A model generated the notes under the pieces. The model was not told the origin of the DNA, did no database searches, and saw only the letters and a list, made by a program, of their open reading frames with translations. A stretch of 64,000 nucleotides of DNA, taken from assembly GCA_036365145.1 (NCBI GenBank), contig JAEOAD010000018.1:8636001-8700000 (forward strand), given 5' to 3'. This stretch comes from Orientallactaga sibirica. Its lineage: Eukaryota > Chordata > Mammalia > Rodentia > Dipodidae. Position numbers and translations under genes: made by a program. Of the stretch, positions 12,006 to 25,164 are shown in pieces; within the stretch, counting starts at the first letter, position 1, and each line of letters starts with the position of its first letter.

Positions 12006-12239
12006 GGCTGGCCTATGGACTGAGCCCTTGCTGTATCTCTGTCAAGATAACTGCAGTTCCATAGCTGTGAACCAAATCTAATGCAGAGAGATCAATGAGG
12101 TCTTTCATGCAAAGACTTTTAATTATTTTGGCCATAATGAAAAGAGCAAATGAGACTTTAGACAAGGAAGAGGTTCTTCAAGAATGTCTACCACTGATAA
12201 CTATGCTAGAAATATAGTCAATCTGTATACCCTAAATTC

Positions 12240-15200
12240 TTTTTTAAAAATTTTATTGTGAATGCTAATTTATGAGTATATTTCAAATTGGTCATATTCC
12301 TCTTGGATTATATTCTTATGTCTGCTCTCCCATACCACCATTGCTCTGAAGCTCTCTCCAGTAGATTTATCAGTAGTCACTGTGGGTTCATGAACATACA
12401 AGAAAGGCCCTGTGGGGACACAATGCCTCTCTGAGTAGATTCTGTCTACCCCATCTTCCACAATGTTCCTGAGACTTGGCAAGTCTCCTTTAAATATGAG
12501 CTTTCAGCAGCCTATAATTTTCTACTTTGACAAGCTCTGAATCTCTTTAGTATCTATTGCCATCTCCCTGGAAGAGGTTTTCAGGCTACTATGAGCAACA
12601 CTCATATTTAATGGACTACTTCCTCTGTAATGTTTTTGGGCCCTGGAAGATGTGATAGAGATTACTCAACTCAGGAAAGGAAGTCAGCTCTGTTTTCTTA
12701 TCATTCTGATAGGTCTTGGGTCTCCCCAGCATTCTCTACCATCTGCAAAAAGCAGATTCTTTAGCCAACAGGAAGAGCAGCATAGGTCAATGGAGATAAA
12801 GAGACATTTAAAAGACTTTTAAAAAAGCATAACCTCTCCTTTTGCCAAATGAATAGTGGCAGTTTCCCTCTAGGGTCTATGACCTTACAAGCCATAGGCT
12901 TCTGATTTGATTCTCAGCACCTGACATTAATTGCCTCCTGTTAAATGGACCTCATATACAAACAGAAAACAGTTGATTACCTCCATAACCTATGAGTCAC
13001 TATTGCATTGGTGGGTATATCTTACTTTGCTGGTTGATTTGTAGCTTGCAAGATTTACCGTTGTTTACACTCTTAGCAACTTTTAACCCCCAGAAGTTTG
13101 TGTGATACTTTTCAGCACTATTAAAAGCTAGCCAGCAGGGAGCTGGCTTTCATCCCAGTTCCAGCTTGATGTCTCAGTGTTCTAGGACTGAAATCTATGG
13201 TGTCTTCAGCAATGGGGTCTTGCCATCTAGTCATCTAGTTAAGCTGGGTAACCAAGTGCTTTGGCAAAGGATTGTATTGTTTGGGGGACCTTGTAGGAGA
13301 TTCCCTGACCAATAGCTCATGGGGAGGTAACCCAGTTCTGACGTTGGGATTTTCCAACAAGAACTTTGGGTTTTAGGGTAAAGCTTTCTCTGCCCCTGCA
13401 GGAAACTTCTGCCCAAACTTTCCCTCTCTCTATCTTTCTGTTTTTAAGAGAGTTATATATTTTAATTTGTTAATGTAGAAGTAAGTTTTTATGGTATTGA
13501 TTCATTCCATCATTAATTTTGTATATCTTTTCCCTCCCTACCTTCCCTTAATGCTGTCCACACCTCGGCTGCCCTCCCACAATTCTGTTCCTCTACTTTC
13601 ATGTCTACTATGCTCTCTTCAGCTTCATCCAGCCTTCTCTTCTCCACAAGCCTCAATCTAGCCTCATTATCAGCACCACTGATGTTGACTACAACCTATA
13701 AACAAACCAGACTAGTCCCTGTTAGGATCTGCATACGTGAGAGAAAATGCAGTGTTTGTGTTTTCTTGCAAATTTCACAATTTTATTTTTTCTTACCACT
13801 GAGGAGAATTCCACTGTGCCTATGTACCTTATATTCATTATCCATTCATTAATTGGTGGCACCTGAGATGATTCTATTTCTTAGCTATAGTGAATAGAGC
13901 AACAACAAACATATTTGAACAAGTATCTATAAAGAGTACAGACTTTAGGATAGATGACCAGGAATGGAGGGTCAGATAGTAATCTATGTTTAAACTTTTG
14001 AGGAACATCCATTCTGACTTCAGTAGTGGCTATAGTAGTTTGAATGTATGTCCCCCATTGTCACAGGTGTTAAAACTAAGTTTGTAACTTGAATCTCCAG
14101 CCACCTGGTTGGAGGAAGTATTACTGGGGGTGGATCTTGACATCCTAAGGTGTCAATGGGGGAAGGTGTGAATTCCAGCCCAAAGGTGTGAGAGAGCAAG
14201 TCTGTGCTCTGGATGGTTTTGTGTGTGCTGTTGTGGATGTTTGCTGGTGGTGCTGACTGCTTGGTACCTCTTTGCTTGGACTTATTAATGGGAGCCAGCT
14301 TCTTCCACTATTTGATGGAACTTGAATCCCTTCCTCACCTAAATTATACCTGGGTTTACATGTTCATCTCAGCAGCATGGAACTGAGTACTATAGTGGTT
14401 GTACAGGCTTGTACTTCCACAAAGAGTGGAGGAAGTTTCCCCTTTCTCCACACTCTTACTATAATTGTAGTCATTTGATTTTTTTATCATAGCCATTCTG
14501 ACCAGAGTGAGATAGAATCTCAAAGTAGTTTTAATTTGCATTTGCCTGGTTGCTAAAGATATTGAATGTCTTTTTAGATATTTATTGGTCAGTTGTATTT
14601 CTTCCTTTGAGAACTCTCTGTTTAGGTCCCTGCCCCATTTTTTTAGGTAGATTGTTTGGTTTGTTTTCTTGTTTAATTTTTGGGGTTCTTTGTATATTCT
14701 AGATAATAAACCTCTGTCAGACTAATACCTGATGAATATTTTATCCCATTGTATAAGTTATCTATTGACTCTTGTTTATGGTTTGCTTAGCTATAAGATA
14801 TCTTTTTAGTTTCATGAGATCCCAATGCTTTAGTATTTATCTTATTCCATGCATGCACTACTGGAATCATATTCAGAGATCTTTTCCTGAAACTATATCT
14901 TGGAGTGTTCTTCCTACTTTATCCTCTAGTCATTTCAATTTCTGGTTGTACATTGAAGTTCTTGACCTATGTAGAGTTGAATTTTGTGCAAGGTGACAGG
15001 AAAGTATCTAGATTAATTCTTCCAAATATAGCTATCCAGTTTCTTCAGCAACATTTGTTAAAAATGCTGTGTTTTCTCCAGTGTGTGCTTTTGGCCTCTT
15101 TGTCACAGATCAAGTAGCTATAGTTACTGGAACATATACATGAACTTATATCCTATTTCATTGATGTATATGTCTGTTTTTGTACCAGTATTATACTGTT

Positions 15201-15530
15201 GTTATTAATATGGGTTTATAGAATATCTTGAAATCAAATATAGTTTTGCTGCAGATGTTTTTGGCTATGTGAGGCATTTTGTGCATCCATATGAATTTTG
15301 AGGCATTTTATCTATTGCTGTGAGTAATGGTGATGGAATTTTGACTTGAATTGCATTGAATCTGTATATTGGTTTTGGTAGAATGACCATTTTCATGATA
15401 TTAATTCTTCCAATCCAGAAGCATGGAACATTATGGCTTCTTCAATTTCTTTCTTTGGTGTTTTCATTGTAAAGGTCTTTTACTTCCTAGTTAGAGATAT
15501 TCAAAGATATTTAATATTGTGTTGGAAATG
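12240..15530 (-). mobile_element. Old L1 (antisense): 3'UTR and distal ORF2
   Basis: The left part (about 12240-13560) aligns with the older L1 3'UTR: for example the atctgcaaaaagcagattct block near 12742 corresponds to the ccatctgaaaagagaagctt block near 5705. From about 13750 it is antisense ORF2, with the tail of ORF2 at 13790-13860, and it runs upstream through ORF2 to about 15530. There the sense L1 begins. The reading frames are shattered. An LTR interrupts it at 14036-14390. Confidence 0.75.
14036..14390 (+). mobile_element. Solo LTR, MaLR-like, inside L1
   Basis: The old L1 is interrupted exactly here: the 5-bp word TATAG occurs at 14031-14035 and again at 14391-14395, matching the 5-bp duplication made by ERVL/MaLR integration. 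The LTR body (gtttgaatgtatgtccccc, then a tactgggggtggatcttgac block near 14120) is the same family as the LTR at 39406-40060. The terminal TG and CA appear mutated. Confidence 0.7.
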
Positions 15531-16750
15531 GTCAAGTTGGTGTCTGAGTAAACATGCCTCACCTGGCATGGAAGGAAAGACAAGACATTTAGGGTTCATT
15601 AGGGTTTGGTAGGAGGGCACTGAGGACCAAAGCAGAGAATCCTCAGATTTCTATGCTCTCTGGAGACCCACCACTCCCCCAGTTCTTCCTCAAACAGCCA
15701 CCATAGCCACAGTCCCAGCTGCAGGTTCCTCCTGCACTAGCTAAATGGACCCAAGCCAGCAGGCTAGTGTTCTTCTGAAATAGGATTCCTCCACTGTGGA
15801 GCTCCACAAGCAAGCTCCATCACCTGTACTGTCCCACCCCCACCCTCCATGCTGACAGGGAACCTCACCCACTGGGTCCCCATGCCATCCCACCCCACCC
15901 TCTGTGCCAGTGGGGATCCACACCCACCAGGTTCCCAGCCATCTCACCACCACCCTCCATGGCAGCAGAAAACTTAACTTTCCAGGTCCCTGTGCTGTCC
16001 CCCATCTGTGTGAACTCCACCCATGAACTCACCCCCCATACAGGACTCCCACATGCCAGCTCCATCCACATTGCTGCTGCTGGACCAACCCCCAGATGTG
16101 GGAACCCCATCCCAGGGTGTGGAAACTACCAACTCAAAGTCCAAACGACATCCCTCCCCACCGCCCCACCCTCTCTCCCCATTCCCTGACCCAGGCCCAG
16201 GCCAAAAATATTCTTCACCATTCCCTTCCCTTTCCTGCCACCCCACCTGGACTACCACCAATTCCCCACCCATGCACTTCATCTTACCTGTAACAATCTC
16301 ATATTCCTGCTGTGCCTTGTCACAGGAACCTGCAATCCCAGCCACTCCCTGCAACATAGTCCCAACACACTCCACTGTCACATCCACTCAATCCTCAGCA
16401 CCACAGAACAACCATGCATTCCCATACTTCCCACCTCTGCAGCCCAGACACAACATCAGTGTGCTTTGACCCATTGCCCCCAACCCCCTGCCCTTGGGCC
16501 ACCTGACCAAACACTCCCATACCCTGAATGACCAAAAAACAAGCCTCTTCATCAGACCTTCAGACCCACACCAGACCCTCATGGGCTCCCACTCTCTGAG
16601 CAGGCAGACCTCACTGCCATCAGAAGCCTAATCAAAATAAACATAAATGGGAATAACCACTGAAGACACTTCAAGGTAAACTACAGCCTCCTTCTACAGT
16701 TAACAAGATTCCTTCACTGTGATGGGCTGACCAGAGCACAAAAGAAATAG
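15531..16750 (+). promoter_or_regulatory. L1 5'UTR, GC-rich type
   Basis: The block lies directly upstream of ORF1, is C- and CCA-rich on the plus strand, and differs entirely from the 5'UTR of the antisense L1 at 25930-27305. L1 5'UTRs hold an internal Pol II promoter, so this is the likely promoter of the sense element. The proline-rich open frame inside it (16023-16469) reflects composition, not a gene. The exact left edge is inferred from where antisense L1 similarity ends. Confidence 0.6.
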
Positions 16751-16751
16751 C

Positions 16752-17940
16752 ATGAAAAATCAAATGCAAGTAAATCCAACAAGACTTCCCAGTCCCACAA
16801 TGGATGCATCTAACCACAACATAGAACAGATAATAGGATCAGAAACCCAAAATGAAGACATAAGCAATGTAACCCTAGCCAAGAAAATAGCAGAACTTAC
16901 AGAAAATCAACAAAGGGCCAATAATTGTATGAATGCTGTTCTTGTGAGATTAGACCTAATAGAAAAGAACCAGGAAGGACTCCCAAAACAGTTAAATGAC
17001 CTGAAGGTGAGCAAAAAAGAGAGGACCTCAATAACCAAATGGCTAAGCTCAATGAAAACATAAGTAAATGCAAGGATAAATTCCAAGAAGCACTAAAAAA
17101 GTCAGAAAATGTTGTGACAATGGAACTCAACAGAGGATTGGAAACTATACATAAAAAAGCAGAGAAAATACAAACCAAATTGAACAACCCAAAACTCTGT
17201 AGGAGCTCTCAAGAATAGAGTCAGCCATGTAGAAGATAGAAACACAGAACTGGAAGACAGAACAGAAAAAACAGCTCATGAATCCAAAAGATTCAATAAG
17301 TTCAAAAAATTTTGTGAACAGAAAATGCAGGAAATGTGGGATACCCTTAATCATTCCAACATTAAGATCATGGGAATACCAGAAGGGGAAGAAATTCAGA
17401 CCAAAGGAATTGAGAACTTACTCAACAAAGTTATCTAAGAGAACTTTCCCAATCTCTCAAAAGAAAGTCCCATCAAGGTACAAGAAGCTAACAGTACACC
17501 AAACAGACTGGACCAAAGGAGAAATTCTCCATGACATATTATCATTAAAACCATAAATATTGGTAACAAGGAAAAAGTCCTAAAAGCAGCTAGAGAGAAA
17601 CAACACATTACATATAAAGGTAACCCCATCAGAATTACTTCAGACTTCTCAGTGTTGGAAAAACTCAAACCAGAAGGGCCTGGAATGGAACACTGCAAAC
17701 TCTAAGAACTTATGGCTTCCAACCCAAACTATTCTACCCCGCAAAAATATCCCTCATAATAGATGGTGAAAGAAAAACTTTTCATGATAAAACCAAGCTG
17801 TACAACTATATGACCACAAAGCCAAATCTATAGAGAGTACTTCATGGAATTCTCCACACAGAAGAATCAAATAACCAGCCTCAAGAACCTACAAGAAGCA
17901 GACCACAATAACCAAACTCAGAGAAGGAACTAAAAACAAA
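16752..17940 (+). pseudogene. L1 ORF1 pseudogene
   Basis: ORF1 encodes the trimeric RNA-binding protein that coats L1 RNA. The N-terminal piece is open for 103 codons (16752-17063), with a lysine/glutamate/asparagine-rich, coiled-coil-like composition. A frameshift follows, and ORF1-like sequence resumes in other frames (for example 17278-17556). The end of the frame is near the A-rich spacer just before ORF2, the normal place. The antisense L1 has the equivalent at 25165-25930. Several frameshifts and stops make it non-functional. Confidence 0.75.
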
Positions 17941-18017
17941 ACAACCCTTCAAAGTCCAAAAAAACAAAAACAAAACAAAACAAAACAAACAAAACAAAAT
18001 CACCAAACCACCACAAC

Positions 18018-20727
18018 ATGGCAGGGATTAAATCAAACCTCACAGTTATTACTCTTAACATTAATGGCCTTAATTCACCCATTGAGAGACATGAGCTGAC
18101 AGGATGGATCAGAAAATTAGAGCCCACAATCTGCTGTCTTCAAGAAACCCACCTCACTACTAAAGATAGACACCTTCTCAGGATGAAAGGGTGGAAAATG
18201 ATATTCCAAGCAAACAGAAATAAGAAACAAGCAGGCATTGCTATACGAATATCAGATAAAATAGACTTAAAGCCAAAAGTAATCAAAAAAGACAAAGAAG
18301 GCCACTTCTTACTTATCAAGGTAACAATCCAACAAGAGGATATCACAATCTTCAATCTTTACACACCAAACACAGGTGCATCACAATTCATAAAACAAAA
18401 CCAAGCCAGGCATGGTGGCACATGCCTTTAATCACAGCACTAGGGAGGCAGAGGTAAGAGAATCACCATGAGTTTGAGGCCAGCCTGGGATAGAGTGAGA
18501 CCCTACCTTGAAAAACCAAACCAAACCAAACCAAACCAAAACAAAACAAAACAACTACTGAACAACAAAACAGAAATAACCACCAACACCATCATAGTTG
18601 GTGACTTCAACACTCTACTATAAGCAATAGATAGACCATCCAAACAGAAAACTAATAGGGAAGTAAGAGAGCTCAACATCACCACAGAGCAACTAGACCT
18701 AACAGACATCTACAGAACATTGTACCCAAAATCTACAGATTACACATTCTTCTCAGAAACCCATGGAACCTTCTCCAAAATAGATCATATATGGGGCCAC
18801 AAAGCCTGCCTCCATATTTTTAGGAAATCTACATGCTTTCCTACATGATCTAAGACCATAATGCTGTTTTGCTGGAAATTAACAACAAAAGGTATGCCAG
18901 GAATCACTCCAGCTACTGGAAACTGAACAATATACTTTTAAACAATAAATGGGTTGTGGATGAAATAAAAAATGAAATTGCAAAATTTCTAGAATTGAAT
19001 GACAATGAGAACACATCATACCAAAACTTATGGGACACCATAAAGGCAGTCCTTAGGGAAAAATCATATCACTAAATGCCTTCATAACAGAGATCCCAAT
19101 CAATAACCTAACCATCCAAACAAGAATAAGCTAACTTGTAAAGCTCCAGACAGAAAGAAATAATTAAGATCATAGCAGAGATTAATGAATTGGAAACTAA
19201 GAAGACAATTAAGAAAAAGGATGAAACAAAGAGCTGGTTCTTTGAAACAATTAATGAGGTTGATAAACCCCTGGCCAATTTGATCAAGTGAAAAAAAGAG
19301 ATGCTTCAAATTAACAAAATTAGGAATGAAAAAGGAGAGATCACAACAGACATAAGTGAAATTGGGAGAATCATCAGGATTTATTTCAAAAACCTCTACT
19401 CCACAAAACAGGAGAATATGGAGGAAATGGATTAAATCCGAGACACATACTACCTACCAAAGTTAAACCCAGAGTAGATTAATCTCCTAAACAAACCTAT
19501 TATACCCTTTGAGATTGAAAATGTAATCAAACACCTTCCCAAAATCAAGAGTCCAGGACCAGATGGCTTCTCAGCTGAATTCTATTAAACTTTCATGGAA
19601 GAACTGAAACAATTTTTCTCAAACTTTGCCACACAATTGGAGAACAGGGAAAATTCCCCAACTCCTTCTATGAAGTTAGGATCACCCTAATTCCAAAACC
19701 AGGCAGATATGCCACAAGAAAATAAAATTATAGGCCTATTTCACTGATGAACATAGATGCATAGATCCTGAACAAAATCCTTGCAAACTGAATTCAACAG
19801 TACATCAAAAACATTATCCACCTTGATCAAGTAGACTTCATCCCTGGAATGCAGGGGTGGTTCAACATATGGAAATCTGTCAATGTAATACACCACATAA
19901 ACAAGCTTAAACACAAAAACTACATGATCATTTCGATAGATGCAGAAAAGGCCTTTGACAAAGTAAAATATCACTTCATGAGCAAAACACTGGAGATAAT
20001 AGGCATGGATGGTCTATATCTCAACCTAATAAAGGCTATGTAAAAAGCTCCTAAAGCCCAAGTAATACTTAATGGAGAAAGAATGAAGGAATTCCCATTG
20101 AGATCAGGAACAAGACAGGGTGTCCACTCTCTCCTCTGCTCTTCAACATAGTACTAGAAGTACTAGCTCAAGCAATAAGACAGGAGAAAGAAATCAAAGG
20201 GATACAAATTGGAAAGGAAGAATTTAAGTTAGCCCTATTTGCAGATGACATGAGTGACCTGAGAACCTTCATCTCAAAACTCTTAAAGGTGATTAACTCC
20301 TTCAGCAAAGTACTAGGATACAAAATCAATGCACAAATGTCAGTAGCCTTTCTATATGCAAAAGACAAAGATACAGAAAAAGAAACAAGCAACATTGTCC
20401 CATTTTCAATAGCAACAAAAATAAAATGAAATACTTGGAATAACATTAACCGAGGATGTGAAAGACCTATATAATGAAAACATAAAAACACTCAAGAAAG
20501 AAATTGAGGAGGACTTTGTGAAAATGGAAAGACTTCCCATGCTCCTGGATAGGTGGAATTAACATTGTCAAAATGGCAATCTTACCAAAAGCATTATAGA
20601 GATTTAACACAATATCAATAAAAATCCCAACTTCTTTCTTTGCAGAGGTAGAAAAATAATCTCAAAATTCATATGGAATGGGAGAAGGCCTCAGATATCC
20701 AAGCATATCCTTAGCAAAAGAAACTAC
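18018..20727 (+). pseudogene. L1 ORF2 pseudogene (endonuclease and RT), truncated
   Basis: ORF2p nicks target DNA and reverse-transcribes L1 RNA. The first 120 or so codons from the ATG at 18018 are open and show the APE-like endonuclease start: TLNINGLN and CCLQETHL, with the catalytic Asn and Glu. A B1 is inserted after codon 128. The RT region is readable in pieces at 19849-20043 ([10 protein letters not shown]) and about 20222-20260 (LFADDM, the catalytic Asp pair). A short deletion after FADDM and many frameshifts follow. The C-terminal half is absent. Compared with the antisense L1 at 24548-24883, the EN start is clearly related but differs at many residues, so the two belong to different lineages. 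Confidence 0.85.
18402..18545 (+). mobile_element. B1 SINE inside L1 ORF2
   Basis: It starts gccaggcatggtggcacatg, continues through gaggcagaggtaagagaatc and ends gagaccctaccttgaaaaa. It has an impure (CCAAA)n/(CAAAA)n tail to about 18545. It splits ORF2 after the endonuclease N-terminus, so it post-dates the L1. The tail repeat is a small microsatellite born from the SINE poly(A). Confidence 0.9.
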
Positions 20728-21063
20728 TCTGGATGTGCCATTATTCAAAAGTCTTATTCATAAGTCTTATTCAGACTATCTTGAATTTTGTTTGACCCTC
20801 ACCCTGCCCTTCTTTTACTCATTCTCTTCCCATGGCTTTGCTTAGGCCTTTCCCCTCTCTGTAATCTGTTCTTCTACTTACATATGTACAATACCATCCA
20901 CTTAAGTCCTTCCCTCTCCTCCCTCCCTTATAGCCTTTTACCAGCTTACTGGCTTCTACTACTGATTTTTGGTTCCAGTTCACACACAAGTCTATACATT
21001 TGTAGCTAGGATCCACATATGAGAGAGAACATGTGATGTTTGGCTTTCTGAGCCTGGGTTACC

Positions 21064-24000
21064 TCACTTAGTATAATCCTTTCCAGATCCATCCATTTCC
21101 CTGCAAATTTCATTTTTCTTTACCGCTGAATAGAACTCCATTGTGTAAGTGTACCACATCTTTATTATCCATCCATCTGTGGGGAGACATCCAGGCTGAT
21201 TCCATTTCCTAGTACTTGTGAATAGAGCAGCAATAACATGGTTGTCTCTAAAGTAGTGAGAAGAGTCCTTCAGATATATGCCTAGGAGTGCTACAGCTGG
21301 ATCATATGGTAAATCGATTTTTAGATGTCTTAAGAGCCTCCACACTGATTTCCACAATGGCTGGACCAGATTACATTCCCACCAACAGTGTAGAAGTGTT
21401 CCTCTTTTTCCGCATCCTCACCAACACTTACTGTCATTTGTTTTCTTGATGGTAGCAATTTTGACAGGAGTGAGATAGAATCTCAAAGTAGTTTTATTTT
21501 GCATTTCCCTGATGGCTAAGGATGTGGAACACTTTTTTAGATGTTTATATTCCATCTGTATTTCTTCTTCTGAGAACTCTCTAGTTAGTTCCAAAGCTCA
21601 TTTTTTAACTGGGTTGTTTGATTTCTTATTGCTATGTTGTTTGAGTTCTTTGTATACTCTGGATATTAATCCTCTGTCAGATGTATGGCTGGCAAAGATT
21701 TTCTCCCATCCTGTAGGTTGCCTCTTTGCTCTATTCACAGTGTCCTTTGCTGTACAAATGCTTTGTAATTTCATGAGGTCCCAGTGGATGATTACCAGTT
21801 TTATTCCCTGAGCAATTGGGGTTATATTCAGAAAGTCACTGACTATGCCAATATGTTGAAGGGTTTCCCCTACCTTCTCCTCTAGCAGTTTCAGAGTTTC
21901 AGGTCTAATATTAAGGTCCCTGATCAACTTGGACTTGACTCTTGTGCATGGAGAGAGACAAGGATCTATTTTTATCCTTTTACATACAGATATCCAGTTT
22001 TCCCAGCACCACTTGTTGAAGAGGCTATCTTTTCTCCAATGAATATTTTTGGCATTTTTGTCAAAAATAAGGTGGCTGTAGCTTCCTGGATTAATATTTA
22101 GGTCTTCTATTCTGTTCCATTGATCTACATGTCTGTCCTTTGCAGGTACCATGCTGTTTTTGTTACTATGGCTTTCTAATATAATTTAAAATCGGGTATG
22201 GTAATACCACCAGCCTGATTTTTGTTGCCCAAAATTGTTTTGGCTATTCGAGGTTTTTTTTGTATTTCCAGATGTATTTTAGGATTGTTTTTTCTATTTC
22301 TGTGAAGAATGCTATTGGGATTTTAATGGGGATTGCATTAAATGTGTAGATTGCTTTTGCTAAGATTGACAATTTCACAATATTGATTCTTCCAGTCCAA
22401 GAACATGGGATGTCTTTCCATTTCCTTGTGACTTCTGCAATTTCTTGCTTGAGTGTTTTAAAGTTATCATTGTAGAGATCATTAACTTCCTTGGTTAAGT
22501 TTATTCCAAGGTATTTTATTTTATTGAGACAATTGTGAATGGGAGAGATTCCCTGATTTCATCCTCTGCATGTTTGTTGTTAGTGTATAGAAAAGCTACT
22601 GATTTATCTGTGTTTATTTTGTATCCTGCTACATTGGTAAAAGTGTTTATCAGCTCTAACAGTTTGCTGATAGAGTCTTTAGGGTCTGTTATGTATAGAA
22701 TCATATCATCTGCAAATAATGATAATTTGATTTCTTCCCTTACAATCTGTACCCCTTTTATTAGTGTCTCTTGCCTTATTTCCATAGCGAAGACTTCCAG
22801 TACTATATTAAATAAAAGTGAGGAAAGTGGACACCCTTGTCTTGTTCCTGAATTTAGTGAAAAAGCTTCAGGTTTTTCCCCATTTAGTATTATGTTGGCT
22901 GTAAGTTTGTCATAAATAGCTTTTATTATGTTGAGATATGTTCCTTCTATTTCCAGTTTCTGCAATACTTTTACCATGAAGGGATGTTGGATTTTGTCAA
23001 ATGCCTTTTCTGCATCTATTGAGATGACCATGTGATTTTTGTCCTTCATACCATTTATATGGTGTATTACATTTATGGGTTTGTGTATGTTGAACCATCC
23101 CTGCATCTCTGGGATAAAGCCTACTTGGTCAGGGTGAATACTCTTTCTGATGTATTCTTGTATTCTGTTTGCTAGTATTGTGTTGAGAATTTTTGCATCT
23201 ATGTTCATGGGGGAGATTGGTCTGTAATTTTATTTTATTTTTTTTGTTCTGTGTTTGTCTAGTTTTGGTATCAGGGTGATGTTGGCTTCATAGAAGGATT
23301 TCAGTAGCATTCCTTCCTTTTCAATTTTATGGAAACGTTTGAGAAGCACTGGTGTTAGTTTTTCCATGAATGCCTGGTAAAATTCACCAGGACTATTTTT
23401 GGTTGGGAGACTTTTTATAACTGCTTGGATCTCTGTTCTTGTTAAAGGTCTATTTAAATGGTTTATCTCATCTTGATTTAAATTTGGTAGGTCATATGAA
23501 TCAAGGAAATCATACATTTCTTTCAGGTTTTCAAACTTAGAGCCATATATATTCTTAAAGTATGTCCGTATGATTTTCTGAATTTCTTTGGTATCTGTTG
23601 TGATGTTGCCTTTTTCATCTCTAATTTTATTAATTTTTAAAATTATTATTTTTTTATTGACAACTTTTATACTTACATACAAAAAAAAAACACCTGATAT
23701 TTCCCTCCCTCCCCTCCCTAATTTTATTAATTTTTATCTCTTCTATCTTTCTTTTGGTCAGATTTGCTAAGGGGTTATCAATCTTGTTTATCCTTTCAAA
23801 GAACCAACTCTTTGCTTCATTGATTGTTTTGATTTTTTTTTTTGGTTTCCATTTCATTAATTTCTGCCCTAATCTTTATTATTTCTTCCAGTCTACTGAT
23901 TTTTAGATTGCCTTGTTCTCCTCTTTCCAAGGCCTTAAGGGGAAGCATTAAATTGTTTACTTATGGACTCTCTAATTTCTTAATATAGGCACTTAGAGCT

Positions 24001-24883
24001 ATAAATTTCCCTCTTAGGACTGCCTTCCTTGTGTCCCAATGGTTTTGGTATGTTGTATTCTCATCATCACTAGATTCAATGAATTTCTTGATTTCCTTTT
24101 TAATTTTTTCAATGACCCATACATCATTCAATAGTGTACTGTTTAGTTTCCATGAATTTCTGTATGCTCTGTAGTTTTTCTTGTTGCTGATTTGCAGTTT
24201 AATCCCATTGTGGTCAGATACCATACAAGGGATGATTTCAATTTTCTTGTTAAGATTTGATTTGTGTACTATTATATGGTCTATTTTTGAGAATGTTCCA
24301 TGTGCTGCTGAGAAAAATGTATATTCTGCAGTATTTGGATTGAATGTTCTGTATATATCTGTTAGGTCCATTTGTTCCATGACATCATTTAATGCAGATG
24401 TCTCTCTGTTTATTTTTTGCTAGGTATACCTGTCAAATGAGGTATTGAAGTCACCCACTACTATTGTGTTAGGAGTTATCTCTGACCTTAAGTCTAATAG
24501 TGTTTGTTTGATGAAATTGGAAGCCCCCATGTTAGGAGCATTTATGTTTAGGATTGTAATGTCCTCCTGTTGGAGTGTTCCTTAGTCAGTATAAAGTGAC
24601 CTTTTTTATCTTTCCTCACTAATGTTCGTTTGAAGTCTATCATGTCAGAAATTAGAATAGCAAACCCTTCTTGTTTCCTAGGCCCATTTGCTTGAAATAC
24701 CATTTTCCAGCCTTTCACCCTAAGAAGGTTTCTATCTTTTATTGAGAGGCTAGTTTCCTGGAGGCAACAGATGGCAGGATCTTGCTTTTTAATCCTGTCT
24801 TCAAGCCTGTGTCTTTTGGTTGGGGCATTGAGGCCATTGATATTAAGAGTTATTATTGAAAGATATGTATTTATTCTCACCAT
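21064..24883 (-). pseudogene. L1 ORF2 pseudogene (nearly full length)
   Basis: ORF2 begins with the ATG at 24883: LNINGLN and CCLQET of the APE-like endonuclease appear in the first 45 codons. Downstream pieces are 23961-24380 (endonuclease end; MVSDHNGI carries the catalytic Asp-His pair), 23230-23857 (with TLIPKLDK of the RT), 22516-23208 (230 codons, the RT core, with [19 protein letters not shown] and [10 protein letters not shown], the catalytic Asp pair intact) and 21598-22152. The C-terminus at 21064-21357 holds WNQPGC and YTMEFYSAVKK before the stop at the expected place. The breaks between pieces are frameshifts plus the small L1 insertion at 23640. It spans close to a full-length mammalian ORF2. 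Confidence 0.9.
23640..23718 (-). mobile_element. 79-bp L1 insertion with target duplication
   Basis: Only the terminal 3' end of an L1 is present: the reversed A-rich tail, the attgacaacttttatactta block and part of the pyrimidine-rich end. It is bracketed by ctaattttattaattttta at 23621-23639 and the same 19 bases at 23718-23736 (the first C is shared with the insert end and may be chance). The surrounding ORF2 sequence continues directly after one copy is removed. Confidence 0.9.
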
Positions 24884-25164
24884 TCTTCTTGTTTTGTAGT
24901 TCTTCCTGTTTTCACTTTACTCACTTGTTTTAACTGTTATTTGAGTATGGTTTATTTTTTCCTATTTCCTGCTGTGTGTTTTGCTTTTTCTTCAGTGTGA
25001 ATGATTCCTTCAAGTATTCTTTGTAGATCTGGTTTAGTTGCCATAAATTCCTTTAGCCTGTTTTTGTTGTGGAATGTCCTTATTTCTCCATCAATTTAAT
25101 AGATAGCTTTTCAGGATAAAGTAATCTTGGTTGACAGTTTTTATCTTTCAGAATTTGGAATACA

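Larger units (their letters stand above)
15531..20727 (+). mobile_element. L1 element (sense), 3' half missing
   Basis: The order is a GC-rich 5'UTR (15531-16750), ORF1 (16752 to about 17940), a short A-rich spacer with (CAAAA)n (17940-18015), then ORF2 from 18018, with endonuclease and reverse transcriptase regions. It stops at about 20727, where an antisense L1 3'UTR begins. ORF2 C-terminus, 3'UTR and poly(A) are absent. It was inserted into or joined to the old antisense L1 at its left side. Both ORFs have frameshifts and stops, so it is inactive. Confidence 0.85.

Noticed and set aside
16023..16469. 148-codon proline-rich open frame (and an overlapping antisense frame)
   Set aside because: Lies in the C-rich 5'UTR of a sense L1; open on both strands because of base composition, and no domain is seen.
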